From Saprospiraceae bacterium (lineage in GTDB: Bacteria > Bacteroidota > Bacteroidia > Chitinophagales > Saprospiraceae), in NCBI GenBank assembly GCA_020528935.1, contig JAJDFU010000645.1, forward strand, positions 1-5,176: 5,176 bases of DNA. Reading direction: 5' to 3'. The notes beneath the pieces were generated by a model that searched no databases, was not told the origin of the DNA, and saw only the letters and a list, made by a program, of their open reading frames with translations. Position 1 is the first letter of the stretch, and each line of letters begins with the position of its first letter. Below are positions 1 through 5,176 of the stretch, piece by piece. Made by a program: the position numbers and the translations under genes.

Positions 1-543
1 CCCAACCTGGGGTTGGCGGGCGCGGGCGACGGTGTCGTGACGGGGGTTCTGAAAAATGAGTCCCGTTGGCGCAAGCCGAACCGTGCGGGGAGCCTTGTGC
101 GCTGCCGCGTGGCTGCGGGGTCCGGAGGGTGGCGGGAGTGGCCGGGATGTCCGGGTTTTCTGCGGGCTGTACCCGAAGAAGGAGTGCATGCCTTGTTGCA
201 GTAGTGCCTGCACCGCTCCTCGGGCTGGGTAGAGGAAAACAGCCTGCCGGCCTACCTCCTGGAGCTCGGCGCCCACAGGCTGGACGATCATTCCGCTATT
301 CAGATCGTTCGGCATTTCCAGGCGCTTTTCCAGGATGGAACCACCCTGGATTGGCGCATCTGGCATTACCGGGCACTATTGCGCCAGTGCGCATACGTCT
401 GCCCGCCGTCCGTTTTTCGCAAACTCCGGCGTGGGTGGGCGTACGTTCCCGAATCCTGGCAACGGGAAGTCGATCATTTTCTTCAGATCCTGGATTTTCG
501 CCGCGGGCTTTATGAGGCCCTGTCCAACAAAACGAGTGTATGA
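1..543 (+). pseudogene. 3' part of a probable DUF5691-family gene, interrupted by an in-frame TAG
   Basis: The frame beginning at base 1 is open to the edge of the window and carries one stop, TAG at 202-204. It then continues open to TGA at 541-543. The stretch after the stop reads as a convincing helical protein tail with well-spaced hydrophobic residues (WVEENSLPAYLLELG, then DWRIWHYRALLRQC, ending ILDFRRGLYEALSNKTSV). The residues just before the stop (GFLRAVPEEGVHALLQ) run into it smoothly, as if the TAG replaced a sense codon such as CAG. There is no ATG or GTG in this frame after the stop, and the first TTG is at 379, so an independent downstream gene is unlikely. The final A of the last sense codon and the TGA form an ATGA overlap with the ATPase gene. 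The DUF5691 assignment rests mainly on the known gene order DUF5691-MoxR-DUF5682 and a loose C-terminal resemblance. The first ~150 bases are Gly/Arg/Trp-rich in this frame and may contain further frame errors. The N-terminus lies outside the window. A sequencing error at a contig end is an alternative to true gene decay. Confidence 0.55.
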
Positions 544-1646
544 GCGAATCGCAAAACATCATTCGCCCCCATGCCGAGGAGGCTTATGCCGAGGAATTGG
601 AAGTCCTGGACCGGGAGGACGAGCATCCGCGCCCGGCCAACTGGCGATTGTCGCCCAGAGCAGTTGTGACGTACATCATGGGGGGCCAGCTTCCCAGCGG
701 TTACGAGATCACTCCCAAATATTTCGGCGATCAACGCCTTATTGAAGTGGCTGTGGCGACCCTGCTTACGGATCGGGCATTGCTGCTGATGGGCATTCCA
801 GGTACCGCCAAAACCTGGGTTGCCGAGCACCTCTCCGCCGCCATTAGCCTGGATTCTACCCTGCTGGTGCAGGGCACGGCCGGCCTGGGCGAGGAGGCTC
901 TGCGCTACGGCTGGAATTACGCTCAGCTGCTGGCTAAGGGGCCCACAGCAGAAGCCCTGGTGCCCAGCCCGGTCATGAAGGCCATGCAGGACGGGAAGCT
1001 CGCCCGCGTGGAGGAAGTGACCCGCATTCCTGCTGATGTGCAGGACTCCCTCATTACCCTCTTATCCGAAAAAACCCTGCCCATTCCCGAACTCAACCAG
1101 GAAGTACAGGCTCAGCGGGGCTTCAACATCATCGCCACGGCTAACGATCGCGACAAGGGGATCAACGACCTGAGCAGCGCCCTTCGCCGCCGGTTCAATA
1201 CTGTGATCCTGCCGCTGCCCGCTACCCTGGAAGAGGAAGTTGCCATTGTCAAAAGCCGCGTGGATCAGGTCCGCATCCAGATGCAACTGCCCGAGATCGC
1301 TACGCCACTGGAAGAGATCCGGCGTCTGGTAACCATCTTTCGGGAGTTGCGTTCGGGACGCACCGAAGACGGACGCACCAAGCTCAAAGTGCCTTCCTCC
1401 ACCCTGAGTACGGCAGAGGCCATTTCCGTGTTGCAGAACGGGCAGGCGCTTGCGGCTCACTTTGGCGAAGATGGTGCGGTAGGTGCGCGCGATCTGGCCG
1501 CCGGTCTTTCCGGGGCCATCGTGAAAGACCCCGGACCGGATACCATTGCCTGGCAGGAATACCTGGAAGCGGTGATACGGCAGCGGGATGGATGGGAGGA
1601 CCTCTACGAAGCGTGCACCGGCCGCGACAACAGCCAGGCAGAATGA
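540..1646 (+). CDS. MoxR-type AAA+ ATPase (DUF5682-associated)
   Basis: This 368-residue cytoplasmic AAA+ ATPase probably uses ATP hydrolysis to remodel a partner protein, as MoxR proteins do with vWA partners. Visible motifs in order are Walker A GIPGTAKT (residues 85-92), a Walker B region LARVEEVTRIPADVQDSL (154-171) with Glu158-Glu159 in place of the usual Asp-Glu, LLSEKTLPIPEL (174-185), sensor 1 in IIATAND (Asn202), and an arginine-finger segment LSSALRRRFN (211-220). The phrases RVEEVTRIPADVQ and LSSALRRRFNT are typical of the MoxR subgroup found next to DUF5682 genes. The region after about residue 240 is the helical lid. The first ~30 residues are acidic and probably flexible. The start is ATG 540, which overlaps the stop of the upstream gene as ATGA. 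No Shine-Dalgarno sequence is seen, so translation is probably coupled to the upstream gene. If the upstream TAG at 202-204 is real, ribosomes would stop about 340 bases early and coupled expression could fall. The 3' end overlaps the DUF5682 gene in the same way. The family call is firm; the substrate is unknown. Confidence 0.93.
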   Translation: MSESQNIIRPHAEEAYAEELEVLDREDEHPRPANWRLSPRAVVTYIMGGQLPSGYEITPKYFGDQRLIEVAVATLLTDRALLLMGIPGTAKTWVAEHLSAAISLDSTLLVQGTAGLGEEALRYGWNYAQLLAKGPTAEALVPSPVMKAMQDGKLARVEEVTRIPADVQDSLITLLSEKTLPIPELNQEVQAQRGFNIIATANDRDKGINDLSSALRRRFNTVILPLPATLEEEVAIVKSRVDQVRIQMQLPEIATPLEEIRRLVTIFRELRSGRTEDGRTKLKVPSSTLSTAEAISVLQNGQALAAHFGEDGAVGARDLAAGLSGAIVKDPGPDTIAWQEYLEAVIRQRDGWEDLYEACTGRDNSQAE

Positions 1647-3928
1647 CTACTCAGGTGTTGGGCATACGCCATCACGGACCGGGATCCGCACAAGCTGCCC
1701 TGCGGGCCCTGGAGTCGCTGCAGCCGGATGTACTGTTGGTGGAAATACCCGCTGACCTGGAGCCGCAGCTGAAACAAATCGGCGAGCCCGGGCTGGAGCC
1801 ACCGGTAGCCTTGCTGGCCTACAGCCCAAAAGACTTTGCCCGCTCATCCTTCGTACCCTTTGCCGAGTTTTCGCCGGAATGGCAGGCCATTCGCTGGGCC
1901 CATGCCCGGCAGGTACCCGTGGTAGCCATCGACCTGCCCCTGGCAATGCAGCTGGCCCCCGGCGAAGAGCGGGCAGGCGAACCATCCTTAGGGGGCCTTG
2001 ATCCGTCCGAAGGGGAGGAGGAGCGCTTGCTGCGCCGGGATCCCCTGGCTTACCTCGCCGGCCTGGCCGGCTATACCGATCGGGAGCGCTGGTGGGAAGA
2101 CACCTTTGAGCGAGAATCCACCGGGGAGGATGTTTTTGAAGCTGTGGGGCTGCTCATGCGGCAATTGCGGGAGACCGCCCTTGAAGATACGCCCGAGCTG
2201 CTTCTCCGGGAGGCCCACATGCGCAAAAGCCTGCGCAAAGCTGCCAAACTGGGCTATCAGAATGGGGCAGTGCTCTGCGGAGCCTGGCACGTGCCCGCGC
2301 TGGAAGCCTGGAAAGATCATACGGCTGCATCGGACAACCAATTGCTGCGCAAGCGGCCAAAGGTCAAGCTGGACAGCAGCTGGATACCCTGGAGCTACAG
2401 CCGCCTGGCTTCGGAAAGCGGCTACCGCTCCGGCATAGCTTCGCCGGCCTGGTACGAACAGCTCTTCCGGAACCGGGCCGAAAGCGGCCTGCAGTGGCTG
2501 GCAAAAGCGGCCCGGCTGCTGCGCCGGGAAGACCTGGATGCCTCGGCCGCCCACGTGCAGGAGGCGGTACTGCTCGCCCATGCCCTGACCCGCCTGCGGG
2601 GCCATCGCACACCGGGCTTGCAAGAACTGGAGGAAGCAGCCCGCTCCGTCTTCACCCAGGACCGGAGCGAGCCCTTCCAACTCATTCGCCGCAAGCTCAT
2701 CATCGGCGATCGACTGGGCCGGGTAGCGCCTGGCATAACCAAAGTACCCCTGCTTGAAGACCTGCAAAAACAAGCCCGCTCAGCCAGACTGAAAAAAGAG
2801 TTGGACACTACCCTCCCCCTGGAAAAATCGCTGGACCTGCGCAAGCCGGCCAACCGCAAAGCCAGCCTGCTGCTGCATCGGCTCCGGCTCCTCGACATCC
2901 CCTGGGGCACACCACAGGCCGGAAGCGACCAACAGACGGGGAGCTTCAGCGAACACTGGAAACTGCAGTGGAAGCCCGACTTTGCCATCCAACTCGTTCA
3001 GGCCGCCGTGTGGGGAAATACGGTGGAAGACGCCGCCACAGCGAAAGCCATTCAGCGAGGCCGGGAGGCGGAATCCCTGGGCGAATTGAGCAGGTTGACC
3101 CAGGAGATCCTCCAGAGCGACCTCGGAGCAGCCCTGAGTGCGGTGCTTCACCTGCTGGAAGACCGGGCCGCCCACACCCGTGATGTGGCTGCGCTTCTGG
3201 AGGCCCTGCCCCTGCTGGTACGCATTCGGCGCTACGGCAATACGCGGAAGACAGATACCGGTATGGTAGCCCATTTGCTGCAAACGGTCCTTCCTCGAAT
3301 ATTTGTGGGCCTTTCTTCCCTTCCTCAGGGTATTGACGACGACGAAGCCGCTCATCAGGCCCAAACCCTCATTGAGGCCCATCACGCAATATTTTTACTG
3401 GAAAATCCAGGCTATCATCAAGATTGGCTTCGGGCCATGGATAAGCTGTCTGGCCAACAAACCAACCACCCTTTACTTCGGGGCATGGCAGATCGCATGC
3501 TCTTCGATAAAGCACACCGTTCTTTGATGGAAACGCGTACGCGGATGAGCCTTCATTTATCCATTATGGAAGGGGCGATTCACTGGCTGGAAGGATTCCT
3601 GTACGGCAGTGGTCAGCTGCTCATCCTGCAGCCCGGGCTTTGGAATCTGCTGGACCAGTGGCTGGACGGGCTGTCCGAAGAACACTTTCTCAACCTCCTC
3701 CCCGTGCTTCGGCGCACCTTTGCGCACTTCTCGAGGCCGGAGCGCGAAAAAATGCTCTCGCTGGCTGAGCATCCACTGTCCGACACGGGGAGCACAGCCA
3801 CCCGCGAGCGCGGGAACCTGGATCCGGAGCGCATTCAGCAAGTGGCACCGCTATTGGAAGATATTCTCCGGGTTAATCCCGACGACCCTTCGGATGGCAG
3901 CATCGAAGACCCTGACATAAGTAGTTGA
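1643..3928 (+). CDS. DUF5682 family protein, putative TIKI/EreA/ChaN-like hydrolase
   Basis: This is a 761-residue soluble protein with no signal peptide or membrane segment visible. The N-terminus carries the DUF5682 hallmark GIRHHGPGS (residues 7-15), followed by PDVLLVEIPADLE (28-40, Glu34), VVAIDLP (93-99, Asp97), RERWWEDTFE (147-156), LREAHMRKSLR (188-198) and GAVLCGAWHVPAL (208-220, His216). A GxxH near the start, an acidic residue after the next strand, and a second GxxH about 200 residues later is the pattern of the TIKI/TraB/EreA/ChaN fold. From this I infer a metal- or His-dependent hydrolase-like N-terminal domain; no activity is established for the family. The remainder (about 270-761) is helical and Leu/Arg-rich, with repeat-like segments, and ends in an acidic tail (DDPSDGSIEDPDISS). 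I see no vWA MIDAS motif. An in-frame ATG at 1592 would add 17 residues deep inside the ATPase gene. ATG 1643 is preferred because it forms an ATGA overlap with the ATPase stop and places GIRHHGPGS close to the N-terminus, as in relatives. It is the last gene of the operon, followed by a terminator at 4116-4154. Confidence 0.9.
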   Translation: MTTQVLGIRHHGPGSAQAALRALESLQPDVLLVEIPADLEPQLKQIGEPGLEPPVALLAYSPKDFARSSFVPFAEFSPEWQAIRWAHARQVPVVAIDLPLAMQLAPGEERAGEPSLGGLDPSEGEEERLLRRDPLAYLAGLAGYTDRERWWEDTFERESTGEDVFEAVGLLMRQLRETALEDTPELLLREAHMRKSLRKAAKLGYQNGAVLCGAWHVPALEAWKDHTAASDNQLLRKRPKVKLDSSWIPWSYSRLASESGYRSGIASPAWYEQLFRNRAESGLQWLAKAARLLRREDLDASAAHVQEAVLLAHALTRLRGHRTPGLQELEEAARSVFTQDRSEPFQLIRRKLIIGDRLGRVAPGITKVPLLEDLQKQARSARLKKELDTTLPLEKSLDLRKPANRKASLLLHRLRLLDIPWGTPQAGSDQQTGSFSEHWKLQWKPDFAIQLVQAAVWGNTVEDAATAKAIQRGREAESLGELSRLTQEILQSDLGAALSAVLHLLEDRAAHTRDVAALLEALPLLVRIRRYGNTRKTDTGMVAHLLQTVLPRIFVGLSSLPQGIDDDEAAHQAQTLIEAHHAIFLLENPGYHQDWLRAMDKLSGQQTNHPLLRGMADRMLFDKAHRSLMETRTRMSLHLSIMEGAIHWLEGFLYGSGQLLILQPGLWNLLDQWLDGLSEEHFLNLLPVLRRTFAHFSRPEREKMLSLAEHPLSDTGSTATRERGNLDPERIQQVAPLLEDILRVNPDDPSDGSIEDPDISS

Positions 3929-3961
3929 AAATACGCATGTTCTGGTCACTTATCGCCATTG

Positions 3962-3979
3962 TTCACGGGTTTCCGTGAA
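3962..3979 (+). repeat. Short hairpin, 7-bp stem
   Basis: TTCACGG (3962-3968) and CCGTGAA (3973-3979) pair perfectly around the loop GTTT. It lies 34 bases after the DUF5682 stop. No T-run follows, so it is not an intrinsic terminator. It could stabilise the 3' end of the operon transcript. Confidence 0.6.
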
Positions 3980-3986
3980 TACTCCG

Positions 3987-4005
3987 GGTTAAAGGGAATT
4001 TAACC
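3987..4005 (+). repeat. Short hairpin GGTTAAA/TTTAACC
   Basis: GGTTAAA (3987-3993) and TTTAACC (3999-4005) pair perfectly around a 5-base loop. No T-run follows. The same arm sequences recur in the stem of the terminator at 4116-4148, so the motif GGTTAAA...TTTAACC appears twice within about 160 bases. Confidence 0.6.
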
Positions 4006-4056
4006 TCCCATTAATTTTCAATTCAGAGGCTGCCCCGACTTTTGTAAGTGACGGAG

Positions 4057-4179
4057 CGATTTCCATTGGCTTCCCGTCATCGCTAATCTTTCCTGCAATC
4101 TTAAGTCGCTTTCCGGCCGGGGTTAAATTTCTCCGATTTAACCCTGGCATTTTTCTCTCGAAGCCGAATGGAATGATCG
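4057..4179. repeat. Imperfect inverted repeat enclosing the terminator hairpin
   Basis: The left arm CGATTTCCATTGGCTTC (4057-4073) matches the reverse complement of GAAGCCGAATGGAATGATCG (4160-4179). It pairs as TTCCATT with AATGGAA and GGCTTC with GAAGCC around a single bulged G at 4166. CGAT/ATCG pairs beyond that across a two-base gap. The arms flank the 13-bp terminator stem, so the whole stretch could fold as one nested structure. Whether the outer stem forms in RNA is not known. Confidence 0.5.
4116..4154 (+). terminator. Rho-independent terminator of the MoxR-DUF5682 operon
   Basis: GCCGGGGTTAAAT (4116-4128) and ATTTAACCCTGGC (4136-4148) form a 13-bp stem with one G-U pair and a 7-base loop. 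After one A comes TTTTT at 4150-4154. The G-U pair and the T-run both suit plus-strand transcription, i.e. the operon ending at 3928. On the minus strand the stem would contain an A-C mismatch and no U-run follows. Confidence 0.75.
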
Positions 4180-4202
4180 GGTAAAGGTCTCCTGCGTAGT
4201 CC

Positions 4203-4235
4203 GGGCTGTGTACTGCTGTGGTACATAGCCCTTTT
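4203..4235. terminator. Hairpin at the scpA 3' end, possible second terminator
   Basis: GGGCTGTGTAC (4203-4213) and GTACATAGCCC (4221-4231) form an 11-bp stem with one G-U pair and a 7-base loop, followed on the plus strand by TTTT (4232-4235). It sits directly after the scpA stop codon. In the plus direction it looks like a back-up terminator that would keep operon transcripts out of antisense scpA. In the scpA direction it lacks a U-run, so it may only protect that mRNA's 3' end. Confidence 0.5.
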
Positions 4236-4975
4236 CATGCAGCTTCCAGCCAAAAATTGTTGATGCCCTCGCCGGATAGAATGCGCAAGCGCTCCATGTT
4301 GAGCAATTCGAGCATAGCGAGGAAGGTCACGATGGCGTGAATGCGGTTTTGGCAGTCGCCGAAGATGTGCTGGAAATTGGCCTGCCGCCCATTGATCACC
4401 TTCGACAGGATGTGCCGTTGCTGTTCTTCGATGGTATAATTGAACTGGACAATCTGGTGTACCTGACCGGGATGGCTGTATTCGTAACGCTGCAATACAT
4501 TTTCAAAGGCCCGGAGCAGTTTGAAAAGGGTCAGGGATTCCAGTTCGGCATCGGCCAGGGCCTGGTTGGCGATGCGGCGCAGTTCGCGCGAGGCATTGCC
4601 GCGGGTAGCTTGCTGCGAACGCCGCTCCTCCATCTCACGCAGTTCGTCCAGTACGCTCTTATAGCGCTTGTACTCCAGCAGGCGTTGCACCAGCTCTTCC
4701 CGGGGGTCGATCGGATTGCCCTCCTCGTCCACGGGTTGTCGGGGGATGAGCATCTTGGCCTTTATGCGGCAAAGGGTGGCCGCCACCAGGATGAATTCGC
4801 TGGCCAGATCGATGTTCATCTCTTCCATGTGCCGGATATAGGCCAGAAAGTCTTCGGTGATTCTGGCAATGGGGATGTCGTTGATGTCCAGCTCATCCCG
4901 CTCGATGAAGAACAACAGCAGGTCGAACGGCCCCTCGAACTGGGGCAGGTGGATGGTGTAGGTGGTTGCGTTCAC
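4235..4975 (-). CDS. scpA: Segregation and condensation protein A
   Basis: ScpA is the kleisin subunit of the SMC-ScpAB condensin, which bridges the SMC heads and helps organise and segregate the chromosome in the cytoplasm. The protein is 246 residues, a normal length for the family. It shows the N-terminal SMC-neck-binding block (LPQFEGPFDLLLFFIERDEL, residues 10-29), the helix IDLASEFILVAATLCRIKAK (55-74) followed by MLIP, the segment EELVQRLLEYKRYK (93-106), a charged middle region, and a C-terminal winged-helix domain with IVTFLAMLELLNMERL (215-230). The frame extends to a TTG at 4993, but GTG at 4975 is preferred because relatives begin a few residues before the TYTIHLPQFEGP segment. 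No Shine-Dalgarno sequence is seen. TATCTTTA at 4987-4980 on the minus strand resembles the Bacteroidota -7 element TAnnTTTG but lies only 4 bases from the GTG and has no good -33 partner, so a near-leaderless transcript is possible but unproven. scpB is not in the window. The gene is convergent with the MoxR-DUF5682 operon and probably unrelated to it. Confidence 0.95.
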   Translation of the reverse strand: MNATTYTIHLPQFEGPFDLLLFFIERDELDINDIPIARITEDFLAYIRHMEEMNIDLASEFILVAATLCRIKAKMLIPRQPVDEEGNPIDPREELVQRLLEYKRYKSVLDELREMEERRSQQATRGNASRELRRIANQALADAELESLTLFKLLRAFENVLQRYEYSHPGQVHQIVQFNYTIEEQQRHILSKVINGRQANFQHIFGDCQNRIHAIVTFLAMLELLNMERLRILSGEGINNFWLEAA

Positions 4976-5048
4976 CCTATAAAGATACGGCAAAAGGCGT
5001 TACCCGTTTCGGGCCTGTGCAAAACTTGTGAGTATCTGCTCACCCAGG

Positions 5049-5096
5049 TTTCAAGGATAAAATGCCAACCGAAAAAAGGTCATTTTATCCTTGAAA
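5049..5096. repeat. Perfect 16-bp inverted repeat upstream of scpA
   Basis: TTTCAAGGATAAAATG (5049-5064) and CATTTTATCCTTGAAA (5081-5096) are exact reverse complements separated by 16 bases that include an A6 tract. The element starts 73 bases upstream of the scpA GTG. It has no T-run directly after either arm on either strand, so it is a poor intrinsic terminator. It could be a dyad operator, a 5' leader structure, or a terminator-like hairpin for a gene beyond the window edge. Each arm contains TATCCTTG, one base off the Bacteroidota -7 consensus TAnnTTTG, in divergent orientation. Confidence 0.8.
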
Positions 5097-5108
5097 TAGT
5101 ATAAGTTA

Positions 5109-5138
5109 TTGCCGTTGCGAAGTGGTTTGGTAGTTTTC
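5109..5138 (+). promoter_or_regulatory. Weak candidate Bacteroidota-type promoter, divergent from scpA
   Basis: TTG at 5109-5111, a 19-base spacer, and TAGTTTTC at 5131-5138 approximate the Bacteroidota arrangement TTG-N19-TAnnTTTG, with the final G of the -7 element replaced by C. An ATG follows at 5159 and reads MGNADP to the window edge, which could be the start of a divergent gene. Six codons are too few to call it. This rests on motif matching only. Confidence 0.25.
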
Positions 5139-5176
5139 ACGACCCCAAACCCTGCGCAATGGGGAATGCTGATCCA

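Larger units (their letters stand above)
3929..4234. other. Hairpin-rich gap between convergent operon and scpA
   Basis: This 306-base stretch contains no convincing gene. The longest plus-strand reading frame with an ATG that I noticed is 13 codons (starting at 3937). It is more AT-rich than the flanking genes and contains at least four separate inverted repeats, listed individually. I see no remnant of a vWA gene on the plus strand, no tRNA and no transposase fragment. It most likely serves as the 3' untranslated and termination zone of two converging transcripts. Confidence 0.7.

Noticed and set aside
66..515. 149-codon plus-strand reading frame across the upstream gene.
   Set aside because: It is Pro/Arg/Gly-rich, lies over the well-behaved tail in the frame ending at 543, and has no recognisable features. 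It is a shadow frame in GC-rich DNA.
1592..1642. Upstream ATG start for the DUF5682 protein, adding 17 residues.
   Set aside because: The extension (MGGPLRSVHRPRQQPGR) overlaps the ATPase coding region and would push the conserved GIRHHGPGS motif inward. ATG 1643 gives the coupled ATGA overlap.
1988..2773. 261-codon minus-strand reading frame inside the DUF5682 gene.
   Set aside because: It is antisense to a well-supported coding region, its composition is typical of shadow frames, and it has no domain motif.
3914..3928. DPDISS at the C-terminus of DUF5682, seen as the start of a vWA MIDAS motif (DxSxS) lost by frameshift.
   Set aside because: Only a partial match at the very end of the protein. 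The DNA after the stop shows no vWA-like coding sequence, so it is most likely chance.
3998..4128. Integron attC-like site: ATTTAAC (RYYYAAC) at 3998-4004 and GTTAAAT (GTTRRRY) at 4122-4128, 131 bases apart with some internal pairing.
   Set aside because: Each box is already explained by a local hairpin. The spacing to the next internal pairing is very unequal on the two sides (over 20 bases versus almost none), unlike attC, and no integrase or cassette array is visible. An attC covariance-model search would settle it.
4337..5104. 255-codon plus-strand reading frame opposite scpA.
   Set aside because: It is the antisense shadow of the clearly recognisable scpA gene and crosses the intergenic palindrome. 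It encodes no known motif.
5159..5176. ATG at 5159 as the start of a divergent gene.
   Set aside because: Only six codons (MGNADP) lie in the window, with no ribosome binding site, which is not enough to call a gene.

Overview
The window most likely comes from a member of the Bacteroidota, possibly the Saprospiria/Lewinella side. The evidence is the ScpA protein, whose N-terminal block (QFEGPFDLLLFFIERDELDI) is of the Bacteroidota type. Shine-Dalgarno sequences are also lacking before the genes, and one or two sites resemble the TAnnTTTG promoter element of that phylum. This placement is an inference; no rRNA or marker phylogeny is available here. All three complete genes end in TGA.

Layout. 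Positions 1-543 (+) hold the 3' part of a gene, probably of the DUF5691 family, with an in-frame TAG at 202-204. It overlaps by four bases (ATGA) a MoxR-type AAA+ ATPase gene (540-1646, +). That gene overlaps by another ATGA a 761-residue DUF5682-family gene (1643-3928, +). These three look like one translationally coupled operon. A 306-base gap (3929-4234) is rich in hairpins and includes a good intrinsic terminator at 4116-4154. On the opposite strand, convergent, is scpA (4235-4975). Upstream of scpA (4976-5176) lies a perfect 16-bp inverted repeat, followed by a weak divergent promoter candidate near the window edge.

How the genes work together. DUF5691, MoxR ATPase, DUF5682 and a von Willebrand A (vWA/CoxE-like) protein are known to occur together in many bacteria, often with a SWIM zinc-finger gene. 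The role of this cluster has not been firmly shown. MoxR/vWA pairs usually act as chaperone-like remodelling machines, and related MoxR-vWA systems have been proposed to be biological-conflict systems. Here the vWA gene does not follow DUF5682: the operon ends in a terminator and meets scpA, so the vWA partner is either upstream of the window or absent. DUF5682 carries motifs like those of the TIKI/TraB/EreA/ChaN fold, which suggests a possible hydrolase partner of the ATPase. scpA belongs to chromosome segregation and appears to be an unrelated neighbour.

The most noteworthy items are the nonsense-interrupted upstream gene, the missing vWA partner, the putative catalytic motifs of DUF5682, the 16-bp perfect palindrome upstream of scpA, and the nested hairpins between the two convergent transcription units.
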